From Dastarcus helophoroides (lineage: Eukaryota; Arthropoda; Insecta; Coleoptera; Bothrideridae), in NCBI GenBank assembly GCA_028583605.1, contig CM053332.1, positions 25,217,692 through 25,281,691 on the forward strand: a stretch of DNA of 64,000 nucleotides, read 5' to 3'. Positions within the stretch are counted from its first letter, which is position 1, and the number at the start of each line of letters is the position of its first letter. The notes beneath the pieces are model-generated. The model searched no databases. It was not told where the DNA came from and was given only the letters and a program-made list of their open reading frames with translations. The translations under genes and the position numbers were made by a program. Positions 1-12,297 of the stretch are shown one piece after another.

Positions 1-805
1 ATTCGAATCCTGATTATTTTGCTGCATGGATCAAAATCCAGCAAAACATGGGGGCAATCCGAGACGTCCGATAATTCGGAATATGCGTCGAGTTGAAATG
101 TCTATGCAGATGTGGAATTGTTCGCGTCCCAGCTTGGTAGCAATTTGATCAATCCGAGTGTAATATCACATTCCTTTTATCCTCAAACCTTTCTACCGTA
201 CCTGTCCTATATACCTGTCCGAACTAATTAGGAAATAAATCAAGAAACTTCAGCTACCAACTTCAATTTACAGTACACCTGGCTTTCGAGCCAACACAGA
301 ACTAGAAACACTCGAAACGAACTTACAGCGGGCTACAAAAGCATTCAGATAAGAAGCTCGTCTTCCATCGATTGTTAAAATTGTTTTAGTAACGTTTTCG
401 AGCTCGTTGGGCGTTAATTACTTCTTTTAGTTCTTCTAAACAGAAGACGTCTAGTTTTGAATCAATTTGTTGTCGTGAGCGATTAGAATTAATTAGTGTT
501 TAATTGAAAACCGAAGCAGTTCTGTGGGAAAGCTCAGATTCTGTCCGCCGTTTCAAATTAATAGTCGAGCGAAGAAAAGGAGAAATATGAGTTAGAGCGC
601 AATATAATAGGATGGAGTAATTAAATCTCCCATATTCCCGCAATCAGATTGTCTAAATGAACTTCCCTCGGGCATACAGTAGCCGCTTACATAAATCCTA
701 CCAAAGACAGCTCTTATCTCATCTGGAGAAAGACCAATTGGTTAGAACGTACCATTAGTGGGCTAAGTCGTCTCGGACGGCCGGTTTTCTTTACCGGTTA
801 GATAA
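1..805. other. unique sequence, no gene seen
   Basis: Normal-complexity DNA without tandem repeats or a long ORF. If the 806-1017 exon is real, this would be intron or upstream exon territory of the same plus-strand gene. I see no RNA gene. Confidence 0.4.
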
Positions 806-1017
806 CCAACTGTTAAAACCTTGAAAAGCTTCCATGAAGTCGAATTCACACCTCACTTCGGTCGCTTTGACCCCAAGGATCCAATTGGGGCAATCTTTGT
901 CCAGCTTCCGGTTCTGGCGAGAGCTCTGGTTGCATCAATTAAACCACTCAGCTTTATCAAATTGGAAGATCTCGAACCAAGTTTTGACGATGAAATTGTG
1001 TCGAACGAATCAAGAGA
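806..1017 (+). CDS. possible coding exon of an unidentified plus-strand gene
   Basis: A frame opens after the TAA at 803-805 and stays open to 1018. It has a coding-like codon pattern (many RNY codons) and would read ...EFTPHFGRFDPKDPIGAIF... and ...LEDLEPSFDDEIV. It ends at a strong splice donor, AGA|GTAAGT at 1017/1018, leaving phase 2. The 3' splice site is the weak point: the good acceptor TTTACCGGTTAG at 801 puts a stop in all three frames within 25 nt. A second overlapping frame with ATG at 834 (phase 1 at the donor) is also open. It could be a real exon, a decayed exon or chance. I do not recognise the protein. Confidence 0.25.
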
Positions 1018-1193
1018 GTAAGTTGCAATGTTCAAGAGTTGGGCTGAAAATTTCGACTTTTACCACTAAATTCGTCATGGGTTAGCCATCGTTAGCTCTC
1101 AATATTTGCTACAAATTACTTCTTCATCAATTTTTCAAAATGACTAGCCTTCCCCTGAAGCAAATTTTTTCAATTTGCTTCTACCTTTCTAAA

Positions 1194-1321
1194 ATTGATA
1201 TACAAATCTTGTCCCATGAAACCTAGAAAGATGAAAAAATATAATAGTTGCTTTAAAGATTAAAAAGTTACAACAGTTGCTCTAGAAAGATTAAAAAATA
1301 CAATAACAGTTCCACCAAAAT
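1194..1321. repeat. family 1 foldback element, degenerate copy
   Basis: It carries the family markers in decayed form: TACAAATCTTGTCCC, AAGAAAGAT-like boxes and GTTCCACCAAAA at the right end. Internal parts are scrambled and the hammerhead-like core is lost. Unique DNA without a visible gene follows to 1983. Confidence 0.55.
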
Positions 1322-1983
1322 CTATATCTTCTATATTATCAATAATATGGAAGATACTACTGCACGAAATTTAAAATCATACCTGAAGAAATCGGTCGTC
1401 AATCAGGCGCGCATCTCGAGCGTATAAAATCGTTGGCTCGCGATGGGGAAATTTTGGAATTAATCCGCTGAAATCGCCCGCCTAATCAGCGTGGATTTTT
1501 ATCGATTTGAATCGATCGAGCCTTTCAGTTGCATATTCAGCGTACGATCGGTGGCCTGTAAACGGCTGAAAACTGCGCCCCGAACGTCAATTTAAATAGG
1601 AATTCAGTTATTTATTGGTTTGTTTAAAGAGTGGAAACAATAGATTTGTCTTGAGACATGCCATCCGTCCGTCATGTCATCCGTTGCGATTCTTTGCTCG
1701 TTATGCTGGATTTCCACATCATTTGAATAAACCAGCAACGATAGCGCGATTCGAGTCTCGGTAAATAACTGTTCGAAGCGGAAGATGAAATATTTAGACC
1801 ACTTAGGCTGGTTTTTTCATAATTTTGCAATTTTAATGAGTCGAAGTAGATAATATCCGTTCGACAAAAACTTTACATTATTTGGTTTAGATTTTTTCAA
1901 AACTTTGTGTTTTTTGCAATTTTTTGCAAACTTTTGACTTCAAAATTTCGGGTTTATTACGAAATTTCGGCTTTTTTAATTTT
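1322..1983. other. unique sequence, no gene seen
   Basis: AT-rich unique DNA with a TATAAA-like hexamer near 1424 (CGTATAAAATCG). There is no ORF of interest and no repeat structure. Confidence 0.4.
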
Positions 1984-2217
1984 GGTGGAACGGACTGATC
2001 CTTCGTTATCTTCAAAAATTGAAATACAAATCTTGTCTCCTGAAACCAAGAAAGATTAAAAAACATAATAGAGGTTGCGATAGCCAAGCTATCATCTTCA
2101 GAGATACTGCCAGTATCTCTCTGAAGATGATAGCTTGGCTATCGAAACGCGTTAAAGCAACCCCTGTTGTGTTTTTTAATATTTCTTACTTTCAGGGGAT
2201 AAAATTTGTATTTCAAT
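1984..2217. repeat. family 1 foldback element, nearly complete
   Basis: It begins GGTGGAACGGACTG and runs through TTGAAATACAAATCTTG and the AAGAAAGATTAAAAAAC box to a centre at about 2104-2120 (GAGATACTG/CAGTATCTC). It then returns as the complementary arm to AATTTGTATTTCAAT. The right arm has an intact hammerhead-like core at 2121-2154: CTGAAGA, stem GATAGC/GCTATC, GAAAC, CGCGTT. The left arm has lost part of the matching segment. Confidence 0.8.
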
Positions 2218-2222
2218 TTTTT

Positions 2223-5200
2223 AATTTGATTTCGAAAATTGCAATTTACAAAATTTTGATTTTTTAAATTTTCATTTTATTTTTGAAAACGTTGAATTTT
2301 GAAAGGTTGCTTGTTCAAAATTTCGATTGTGATTCAGACCTTGTTAAAATTTTTGAATCTTTCTCCAAATTTAGATGTTTTTCAAAACTGTATTCTGAAA
2401 ATTTTAACTTTTTAACATTTTAATTTTTTTTTCAAATTTAACTTTTTAGAAAATTTTCATATTTTTTGAAAATTTTGACTTCAAATTTTAGATTTTTTCA
2501 AAAATTTAATTTTTTTTGAAAATCTCGAGTTTCTTGAAATATTAAAAGTTTTTCAAAATTTCGACTTTATTAGGATTCTTTTTTCAGGATTTGGACTTTT
2601 CCAAAATTTCTGAATTTTTCTCCAAATTTCGATGTATACTCTTTTTGAAAATTTCGATTTTTTTTTAATTTCGATTTTTTCGAGAATTGTGGCTTTTTTA
2701 AAAATTTTGATATATTTTGAAAATTTTAATTTTTGTTTTCAGAAATTTCATTTTTCATTTTTGAAAATCCAAGTTTTCTGAAAGACAAAGTTATTCAAAA
2801 TTTTGCATTTATTTCAAAATTAGGATTTTTTTTTTATTTGAATTCTTTTCAATTTTCGGGTTTTTCTCCAAATTTCGATATTTTTCAAAATTTCTACCAT
2901 TTTCTTAAGGTTTGGATTTTTTAAAGAATTTCGACTTTTTTATGAAAATTTCAACATTTTTTAAAAAATTTTGATATTTCAAAATTCAGATTGTTTTCAA
3001 AATTTCATTTTTTTTTTGAAAATCTTAGCTCTTAAAAATTTTGATGTTTTTTCAAAATTTCAGGTCTTATTTTTTGATTTTCTACTTTTTCAAAATGTTG
3101 ACTTTAAATTTCGACATTTTTTTAAAGTTTCTAATTTTTTTGAAAATTGCGACTGCAAATTTTGACTTTTTTTTTAAAAATCTAAGCTCTTAAAAATTTT
3201 GACGTTTTTTCAAAATTCTAAGTCTTATTTTTTGATTTTCTACTTTTTCAAAGTTTTGACTTTAAATTTCGACATTTTTTCGAAGTTTCCTAATTTTTTT
3301 GAAAATTGCGACTTTTTCGCAAATTTTCGTCTTTTTTTGCAAATATTGATATTCCAAAATTTTCTTTTTTAAATTAATATAATTTTTAAAAAATTTTAAA
3401 TATTTTTGAACATTTCGATTTTTCCAGATCTCAACCTTTCAAAGTGTGATTTATTGAAATTTTCGACTTTTTTTTCAGAATTTCGACTTTTTCAAAAATT
3501 ACGAATTTTTAAAAAATTTCTACTTTTTGAAAATTTTGATTTTTAAAGATAAAGATTTTTTTTTAAAAATTCCAATTTTTTTTTGAAAATCTTAAATGTT
3601 TAAAATTTTGACGTTTTTTCAAAATGTCAAGTTTTATTTTTGGATTATCTACTTTTTCAAAATTTTGACTTTAAATTTCGACATTTTAAAAATTTCTAAT
3701 TTTAATTAATTGCAACTTTTTGCATATTTTCGTCTTTTTTTGAAAATATTGTCATTCCAAAATCTTTTTTAAATTCATATAATTTTTTTGAAATTTTATT
3801 TTTTTTTAACATTTCGATTTTTCTAGATCTTAACCTTTCAAGGTGTGGTATTTTTTAAAATTTTTGACCTTTTTGTTAAGAGTTTCGACTTTTTTAAAAA
3901 TTACGAATTTTTTTCTAAATTTCTACTTTTTGAAAATTTGGAGATTTTTTGAAAATTTTGGTTCTTAAAAATTAGGATTTTTTTAAAAATTTCAGTTTTT
4001 TTTGAAAATCTCGTGTTAAAAATTTTGACCTTTTTTTAAAATTCCAAGTTTTATTTTTGGATTTTCTACTTTTTCAAAATTTTGACTTTAAATTTCGAAA
4101 TTTTTTTAAAATTTCTAATTTTTTTGAAAATTGCAACTAATTTGCAAATTTTCGTTTTTATTGTTGAAAGTATCGACATTCCAAAATTTCATCTTTTTTA
4201 AATTAATATAATTGTTTTTTAATTTTAACTTTTTTTGAACATTTCGATTTTTCCAGATCTTGACCTTGCAAAATGTGATATTTTTTAAAATTTTCGACTT
4301 TTTTTTTTCAGAATTTTGACTTTTTTAAAAAATACGATTTTTTTTTGAAATTTCGACTGAAAATTAGGAGATTTTTTGAAAACTTTTAATTTTTAAAAAT
4401 TAAGATTTTTTTAAAAATTTCAATTTTTTTTGAAAATCTTGACTTAAAAATTTTGACGCCTTTTCAAAATTTCAAGTTTTATTTTTGGATTTTCTACTTT
4501 TTAAAAATTTTGACTTTATAACTAACTGGGTGGTTAGTGAAGATTTTTCGGGGTTTTCAGAAATAACAGAGAAAACCGTGCTATGCGGGAGTTTATTATG
4601 CTAAGTTAGGTTAGGTTACAACAACGAACGTGGGTATCTAGATTATATGTGCCGAACTCTCTTCGGAAACATCCGATCTCTGCCGGGCCAAGTGACAGGG
4701 TCGGCTTTTCGTTATTTTACGCGTTACAACTTTAAATTTCGACATTTTTTAAAAATTTATAAATATTTTGCAAATTGAGACTTTTTTGGCAAATTTTCGT
4801 CTTTTTTTGAAAATATTGACACTCCAAAATTTCATCTTTTTTAAAATAAATAATTTTTTTTTTTTAAATTTTAATTTTTTTTGAACATTTCGAATTTTTC
4901 AGATCTCGACCTTTCAAAATGTGATATTTTTTTAAATTTTCGACTTTTTTTTCAGAATTTCTAAATTTTTAAAAATTAGGAATTTTTTTTAAATTTCGAC
5001 TTTCTGAAAATTACATTTTTTGAAAATTTTGATTTTTAAAAATTAAGATTTTTTAAACATTTCAATTTTTTTTTGAAAACTAACTGTTAAAAATGTTGAC
5101 GTTTTTTTAAAATTTCATGTTGTATTTTTGGATTTTCTACTTTTGCAAAATTTTGACTTTAAATTTCAAAATTTTTTCAAAATTTCAAATTTTTTTGAAA

Positions 5201-5830
5201 ATTACGACTTTTTGCAAATTTTCGATTGTTTTTTGAAAATATTGACATTTCAAAGTTTCATCTTTTTTGAATTAATATGATTTTTAAAAATGTTAACTTT
5301 TTTTGAATATTTCGATTTTTCCAGATATCAACCTTTCAAAGTGTGGTATTTTTTAAAATTTTCGATTTTTTTTTTTCAGAATTTCGACTTTTCTAAAAAT
5401 TACAAATTTTTCTAAAAATTCTAATTTTTAAAACAGATTTTTTGAAAATTTTGAATTTTAAAAATTTAGATTTTTAAAAATTTCAATTTTTTTCGAAAAA
5501 TCTCATTTTTGTTAAAAATATTGACGTTATTTCAAAATTTGAAGTTTAATTTTTGGATTTTTATTTTTTTTGAAAATTTTAACATTAAATTTCGATATTT
5601 TCTCAAAATTTCCAATTTTTCTGTAAAAGTTCATTTTTTTAAAATTAATATTATATATTAAAAATTTAACTTTTTTGAAAATTTCCATTTTTTACATTTC
5701 GATATTTCAAAGTAAGGTATTTTTTAAAATTTTCGACTTTTTTTTTTAGAATTTCAACTTGTTTAAAAATTATGAATATTTTTAAAAATCTACTTTTTAA
5801 AAATTTTAACTTTGTATACAAAATGTCTTC
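2223..5830. repeat. AT-rich degenerate satellite, ~400-430 bp period in its second half
   Basis: The whole stretch is built from A/T runs with short AAAATTTCGAC and TTTTGACTTT boxes. From about 3200 a longer unit is visible, marked by CCAGATCT-like boxes near 3424, 3822, 4252, 4898 and 5321. The spacing is about 400, 430, 646 (enlarged by the 4519-4728 insertion) and 424 bp. It has no gene; the small ORFs are chance. Confidence 0.75.
4519..4728. mobile_element. 210-bp insertion flanked by 6-bp direct repeats
   Basis: The element interrupts one satellite unit. ACTTTA at 4513-4518 is repeated at 4729-4734, and deleting the element plus one copy restores GACTTTAAATTTCGAC exactly as in sister units. 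Termini are TAACTAACTGGG and GCGTTACA, without clear inverted repeats. It is much more GC-rich than its host (for example TGCCGGGCCAAGTG) and contains two TTAGG pentamers. Superfamily unknown; a SINE or a short non-autonomous element are options. Confidence 0.7.
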
Positions 5831-5865
5831 TTTTTTCCAAAACGATGTTATATTATATTATGTTG

Positions 5866-6790
5866 TACATTACATTAAACTACGCTACAGTACCTTACGG
5901 TACATTACATTACATTACAGTACATTACATTATATTAGATTAAATTACATTACACTACAGTACGTTACAGTACATTATAATATATTATATTTTATTAAAT
6001 TATATTATATCATATCATATTATATCACATTATATTATATTATATTACATTGTATTATATTATATTACATTACATTACATTAAATTACATTACATTACCT
6101 TATATAACATTACATTACATTACGTTACGTTAGGTTACGTTACGTTACGTTTCGTTACGTTACCTGACATGACATGACATGACATAACATGACATGACAT
6201 GACATTACATTACATTACATGACATGACATGACATGACATGACATGACATGACATGACATGACATTACATTACATTACATTACATTACATTACATTACAT
6301 TACGTTACATTAGGCGACATTACGTTACATTACGTTACATTACGTTTCATTACATTACATTACGTTACATTACGTTACGTTACATTACGTTACATTACGT
6401 TTACATTACGTTACATTACGTTACATTACGTTACATTACATTACGTTACATTACACTACATTACACTACATTACATTACATTACACTACATTACATTTAA
6501 TTACATTACATTACATTACATTGCATTACATTACATTACATTACATTACATTACATAACGTTACGTTACGTTACGTTACGTTACGTTACGTTACGTTACG
6601 TTACGTTACGTTACGTTACGTTACGTTACGTTACGTTACGTTACGTTACGTTACATTACATTACATTACATTACATTACATTACATTACATTATATTATA
6701 TTATATTATATTATATTATATTACATTACATTATATTCTAGCATCTTACATTACATTATACATATTATATTATATTAAATTATAATATGT
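5866..6790 (+). repeat. pentanucleotide array (TTACA/TTACG/GACAT/TTATA)n
   Basis: Blocks of related pentamers occur in sub-arrays: TTACA throughout, GACAT at about 6166-6262, TTACG at about 6556-6650 and TTATA at about 6690-6720. Five-base steps keep several frames open and give false ORFs such as those at 5772-6083 and 6259-6778. Confidence 0.95.
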
Positions 6791-6822
6791 TATAGTCAGA
6801 ATTACATCTCTTCTGCTTCCAG

Positions 6823-6904
6823 CATCTAAGGAAACTGAAGCTGAGAGTGCCAGTGGCCACCAAATAAATCCCTCGTTTCACACGGTGCAATAACCATAAA
6901 TAAA
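6823..6904 (+). CDS. possible 3'-terminal exon with poly(A) signal
   Basis: A textbook acceptor (CTCTTCTGCTTCCAG) ends at 6822. In the phase-1 frame the exon would encode 22 residues after the split codon, starting SKETEAESASGHQ, and stop at TAA 6891-6893. AATAAA follows at 6899-6904, and another lies at 6863-6868. The phase-0 frame encodes 14 residues (stop 6865-6867). The phase-2 frame stops after one full codon. The phase-1 frame of the 834-1017 candidate would join this one, but that upstream frame looks less protein-like than its overlapping neighbour. The block sits in the unique island between the two pentanucleotide arrays, which fits a conserved exon. Product unknown. Confidence 0.3.
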
Positions 6905-7385
6905 AATTTCGAAATATAATTTATTGGTAAGTAATTTGTTTTCTCGACATCCGCGGCTGCCCTAACCAAAGAAGCTGCTGTAAAATAACAAGAATCGACT
7001 TCTGTTGTTATTTATTACGAGCTGGAATGTGGACCATCAATAATTTAAATGTTAATTTGTTAATTAATGATACAAATTGCTTTTCTTTAATGTGTTTTAT
7101 GATGGCAACTTACGTGGATAGAACTTTAATTATCCGTTTTCGATACGTCTCGCCATCTTTGTGTTCCGAGATCTAGATCAGAAAGAGTTTTAATGACGTT
7201 GCCACTCAAATCGACATTTTGAATTTAAATTCGCTAATTTAGCGACAAGTTCGGCGCTAATTGGATATTGCTTTTATCTTTCGATGCGATACGTTCGAAA
7301 TATGCGAAAACTTCTTACCAACTTTGGCTGTCTGGTGCCCACCTTTTGGCTGCATTAAATATTTTTTGGTTTTTTAAAGTTTTTC
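6905..7385. other. unique island between two inverted pentamer arrays
   Basis: Normal-complexity DNA continuing from the candidate terminal exon. No ORF or RNA gene is visible. It would form the loop if the flanking arrays paired. Confidence 0.5.
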
Positions 7386-8745
7386 CATATAATATCATAC
7401 AATATAATATAATATGATGTAATGTAATGTAATGTAATGTAATGTTTTGTAGTGTAGTGTAATGTAATGTAATGTAATGCAATGCAATGTAATGTATTCT
7501 AATTTGACGTAATTTGATTTAATGTAATATTTTGTAGTGTAGTGTAGTGTAATGTAATGTAATATTTTATAGTGTAGTGTAGTGCAATGTAATGTAATGT
7601 ACTGTAATATAATGTAAGGTAATGTTTTGTAGTGTAGTGTAATGTAATGTAATGTAAGGTAATGTAATGCTATGCAATGCAATGTAATTTAATGTAATAT
7701 TTTGTATTGTAGGGTAGTGTAGTGTAATGTAATGTAATGTAATGTAATGTAATGTAATGTAATGCAATGTAATGCAATGTATTCTAATTTGACGTAATTT
7801 GATTTAATGTAATATTTTGTAGTGTAGTGTAGTGTAGTGTAATGTGATGTAATGTCATGTAATGTAATGTAAGGTAATGTAATGCTATGTAATGCAATGT
7901 AATTTAATGTAATATTTTGTATTGTAGTGTAGTGTAGTGTAATGTAATGTAATACAATGCAATGCAATGTAATTTATTCTTATTTGACGTAATTTGATTT
8001 AATGTAATGTACTGTAATATAATGTAATGTAATGTTTTGTAGTGTAGTGTAATGTAATGTAATGTAAGGTAATGTAAGGTAATGTAATGCTATGCAATGC
8101 AATGTAATTGAATGTAATATTTTGTATTGTAGTGTAGTGTAATGTAATGTAATGTAATGTAATGTAATGTAATGTAATGCAATGTATTCTAATTTGACGT
8201 AATTTAATTTAATGTAATATTTTGTAGTGTAGTGTAGTGTAATGTAATGTAATATTTTATAGTGTAGTGTAGTTTAATGTAATGTAATGTACTGTAATAT
8301 AATGTAATGTAATGTTTTGTAGTGTAGTGTAATGTAATGTAATGTCATGTAATGTAATGTAAGGTAATGTAATGCTATGCAATGCAATGTAATATTTTGT
8401 ATTGTAGTGTAGTGTAGTGTAATGTAATGTAATGTAATGCAATGCAATGCAATGTGTTCTAATTTGACGTAATTTGATTTAATGTAATATTTTGTAGTGT
8501 AGTGTAGTGTAATGTAATGTAATATTTGATAGTGTAGTGTAGTGTAATGTAATGTATTGTAATATAATGTAATGTAATGTTTTGTAGTGTAGTGTAATGT
8601 AATGTAATGCAATGCAATGTAATTTATTCTTATTTGACGTAATTTGATTTAATGTAATATTTTGTAGTGTAGTGTAGTGTAATGTAGTGTAATGTAATAT
8701 AATGTAATGTAATGTAATTTAATGTAATATAATATAATGCATATA
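7386..8745 (-). repeat. pentanucleotide array (AATGT)n with 170-290 bp higher-order units
   Basis: AATGT is the reverse complement of the ACATT units at 5.9-6.8 kb, so the two arrays are inverted. A marker (TTGACGTAATTTGATTTAA) recurs near 7503, 7790, 7983, 8193, 8463 and 8634, showing higher-order organisation with variable spacing. Long minus-strand frames here are repeat artefacts. Confidence 0.93.
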
Positions 8746-11621
8746 TCCAAATTACTACATTGGCACTTGACTTTGGTAATCGACTAAATTAAAACAAGTT
8801 TTTGAAATGCCAGTTATTTTTGATGTCGAAATATACGTTTCTTATAGATTTGATAATGAAGTAAAGCAATATTCCTATGGCTTTAACCCATGTAGAATTA
8901 TGTCTTTTTTTTTACCAATGCCATTCAGTTGCTTTTAGAATTCTGTATCTCATTTAACGAATTTGCTTCATGCCCAACTTGGTTCAACATTGTGGCGTTC
9001 GTTTATTATTTAATGCGAACAATGGCAACATCCAATAACGCCATTTGAGAAACGATATCGCGTGTATGTGTGGGAACGTCGTTAAAAGTTTTTGCGAAGC
9101 AACAAACACTCCATTTACTGGAACAAAACGGTGGTGGAAAACAATGAGCGCGAGGAACAAAGCCACCTGAGCTGCGCCGAGAATGGCGTCAAATCGGCAA
9201 CAGCAACAGCGAGCGGCAACATCAGGGCAGGCAACCGAGCCGAGAAAACGGCGCTGCCAATGGCAATTCCCCACCGCATGACATATAATGCGCGATAAGC
9301 CTTTTGTGTAATAGTTCTATTGCATAATAGTCCCGCTACGAGCTCTTATCAGAAAATGACTCATAACAACTGACAGACGCGAACAGGAAATTGGAATAAG
9401 AAATTTTGGGGCGTAAAATGAAAGATAGTAGTCCTGTAATTTCCTACCGTGCAGCGGCCAAATGTAGTGTGAAGTGATGAAAAGCTTTTGCTCGAGCAAT
9501 TCGACGACGACCAACTGAAAACTCGATCTGCCTCCTCGCTCCTTGTTCGAGCGATATCCCATTCCCGACATGCCTGTCCTTATTTTGCGCGCCTCAACCG
9601 CTCTACCCTGTTCGTGCGGACACTCGTCGTTTTGGCCCAAATCATATCCTAAAACGACGATCAGCTTACCATTTTTTATTAATTACACGCAACACAGTAA
9701 TTAGCAGCCGTCTGTATACAATACACCACAGTCAGCTGAGATGTTGCGATTGAACGCACTCTAAACCCTGTGAGACATTTTGTGCCTATTTAAAAATAGA
9801 TAATTTAGTCATTTCCCAATTATTACACGAGAGACTTTGGATACATAAATTAAAAATAGTTTTCTTAGCTTCTGCCTATCACATTTTTTTTGTTATATAT
9901 TAAAAAAAACCTTGTAAGCAACTTGGGAACAAATGGTTCAGTTTTTTTTTAAAGTAATATTCGTTCTCAGGGTTAATTTATAACTCGGCCCACGAAAGAA
10001 GTCATTGTGGGGTGACATTTACAGGTTTTTCGATGATCAGTTTTAAATTTGGTCAAGTAGAAAAGGAACCCGGACCGAGAAAAGTTAATCGAGTTGGAAG
10101 TTAATGGACGCATATCTTAATAGTGTAACAATGAGGTAAACACTTGAAGTGGTCGGTAACAAATGAAGATTAATGTTCTCGCGCATTCCCATAGGACCGA
10201 GTAGGCCGTGAATGTAAAATCGAGCAGATCACAAAAGAGCTGAAGCACCATTTATTCCAATTTTTGACAGTTTTTTCGCATTCTTGCTGGGCTATTCATC
10301 GGCCATTGTTGAATGAAGCTATAACGAAATGAATGAAAACCGTACGATATTTTTATATTATGACGGCTTTATTTTCAGAAATTGCGAGTTCATAATATAC
10401 TGGGGCATTGTGGTCACAAAATGGCACATAAATTATGTTTTGTAGTTGTGACTCGGACATTCTTGCGTGCGTACGGGAAAGGCCGCAGAATGAATGCTGG
10501 GTATTATGTTGGCACTCGAGAGTCTACAATAACTTGAATTGGAACATTACTGGCAACTTTGGAATACAATTTTAATAGATTTTAGAGTATTATTGGCATT
10601 CGTCTCAGTAGTTAGGATTTATGTTCGGTTTTGATTTCACGTTGACTGATAAAGTGTGAAGTTGTTGGGCGCAGAGTTAAAATTAGGGTAACGTGATTGC
10701 GATGGGGAGGATCCCATTAAAAGGATGTATATCGTTAAAGGGAGGGTGTATATACATATAGCTAGCTAGAATGTGGTGTAAAACGTAGGAAATGACAACG
10801 TTATCTTACACACTATACTAAAACACTGAGTACAACTCTATTCGAAAATAGTTTGTGTAATTTCCGTTCTTGAGCCTACTTGTTATAACGTAATAATATA
10901 ACGGGTAGATAAAACGTTTCTCTCGAATACAACTCTCGTTCGTGATACACTGTAAAGTTTCAGCTCTAATTCTGAACAATACCTTGGGGGTGGTTTTTCC
11001 AAACTTCTTTTACACTAAAACACTTCATCAAACATAATATTTTTACTGGACAATTACGTAAAATGGAAACACGATGTCGAAAAGTTACAAATTAATGTCG
11101 AAGGCCAAGCTTTCTGGAAAAATCGTTATCATGTGTTTACAGAGTCGAATTTAAAAAAAAAATGTTAAAAAAATGAAGTCAGCAATTTGAGGATATGTTA
11201 AAGTTGCCAATTTAAAAATAAATCTTAAAATTACCAATAATTTTTCTTGTAAAGGAAATGTCAAAGGAACATTCTTCCGATCGGCGACTAGCGACGCGAG
11301 TGAATTCAAGAAAAATCGTATGTTACATGCTGGGGATTGTGGCCCCAGTGGTGACCATTTTACTAAACAGTGTAATCTCAAAGAGAGAAGCAAATCAAGC
11401 TATAACATATTGAATGTACTTTTCTAGAATATTGTCAACATTGATTAATGAAAAATTTAAATATTTCTAAACTGGGTCGTAGAAATGTTAAATAAAATTA
11501 ATAAACACTAAACTATAGACTAAAAGTTTTTTCTAGGATCATATTTTTCGGACGAAAGAAATAATAGAAAAAAGCAACTCGACAGTTATGATTTGCTGAA
11601 TAGAGGGTTCCTGATAGTTTT
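8746..11621. other. unique intergenic DNA with a GC-richer pocket at 9080-9300
   Basis: Repeat-poor sequence 5-8 kb downstream of msh. A GC-richer pocket at 9080-9300 is open on both strands (about 68 and 96 codons), but no frame has an ATG, splice context and recognisable product together. Other short ORFs (9317-9640 minus, 11151-11393 minus) look like chance. It may hold cis-regulatory DNA. Confidence 0.4.
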
Positions 11622-11777
11622 AAAAATTAAAATACAAATCTTGTCCCCTGAAACCAAGAACGATTAAAAAACACAAGTGTTTCGATTGCCAAGCCTTCAT
11701 CTTCAGAGAGATATGTATTTTAAGAGAGATGTATTTTAATTTTTGAAGATAACCAAGGACCAGTCCGTTCCACCAAA
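11622..11777. repeat. family 1 foldback element, shortened copy
   Basis: The left arm runs from AAAATACAAATCTTGTCCCC through a truncated core (TTCATCTTCAGAGAGAT). The right arm ends GACCAGTCCGTTCCACCAAAA. The centre is deleted so the two ends lie only about 50 bp apart. Confidence 0.75.
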
Positions 11778-12297
11778 ACTGATAGTTTTAAATATTTGCT
11801 TCAAGCAAAAGTTTACAATAATATTACCAAAGTTATGGATATTTCAGTACTTACTGCGCGGATGGTTGGAAATATCGCGTTGCTGCACCTCCCACCAATA
11901 GCTAACTCCACAGAACTGCTTAGCTCCACAGAACAACTTAACTTTCACAGAGTAACGTAACTCCAACGAAAAACGTAACTCCACAGAAGACAATTCTCCA
12001 TATAAAATTTCTTTTTTTTTCCTATTTTATTTCAACAAAATTATTTTTGTATTTCTTGATTATTTGAATTTTTTTTGTCTTTGCCCAACATTTTATTTTT
12101 ATTTTAACAAAATACTTCTTTGATCTACTTCTGTTTTAAAGATTTTTTTTTTGTTTTAAAAAAATATTTCCTTAATTTTGTTCTATTTTAATAGTACTTC
12201 TTTTATTTAATTCCGTTTTAATAGTATTTCTTTAGATGTTTACTTATTAATTTAATACATTTCTTCTGTGTTTTTGATTTTAGAAAAATCTTTTGTC
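11778..12297. other. AT-rich spacer with short CTCCACAGAA tandem repeats
   Basis: At about 11900-12000 a motif of the type TAACTCCACAGAA recurs about five times at roughly 20 bp spacing. The rest is T-rich low-complexity DNA. No gene. Confidence 0.5.

Noticed and set aside
4599..4620. TTAGG pentamers resembling arthropod telomere repeat
   Set aside because: Only two tandem copies, inside a 210-bp insertion; not a telomere array.
5772..6778. Tyr/Thr/Leu/His-rich ORFs (and their minus-strand counterparts at 7.4-8.6 kb)
   Set aside because: Pentanucleotide repeats read as 5-residue repeats.
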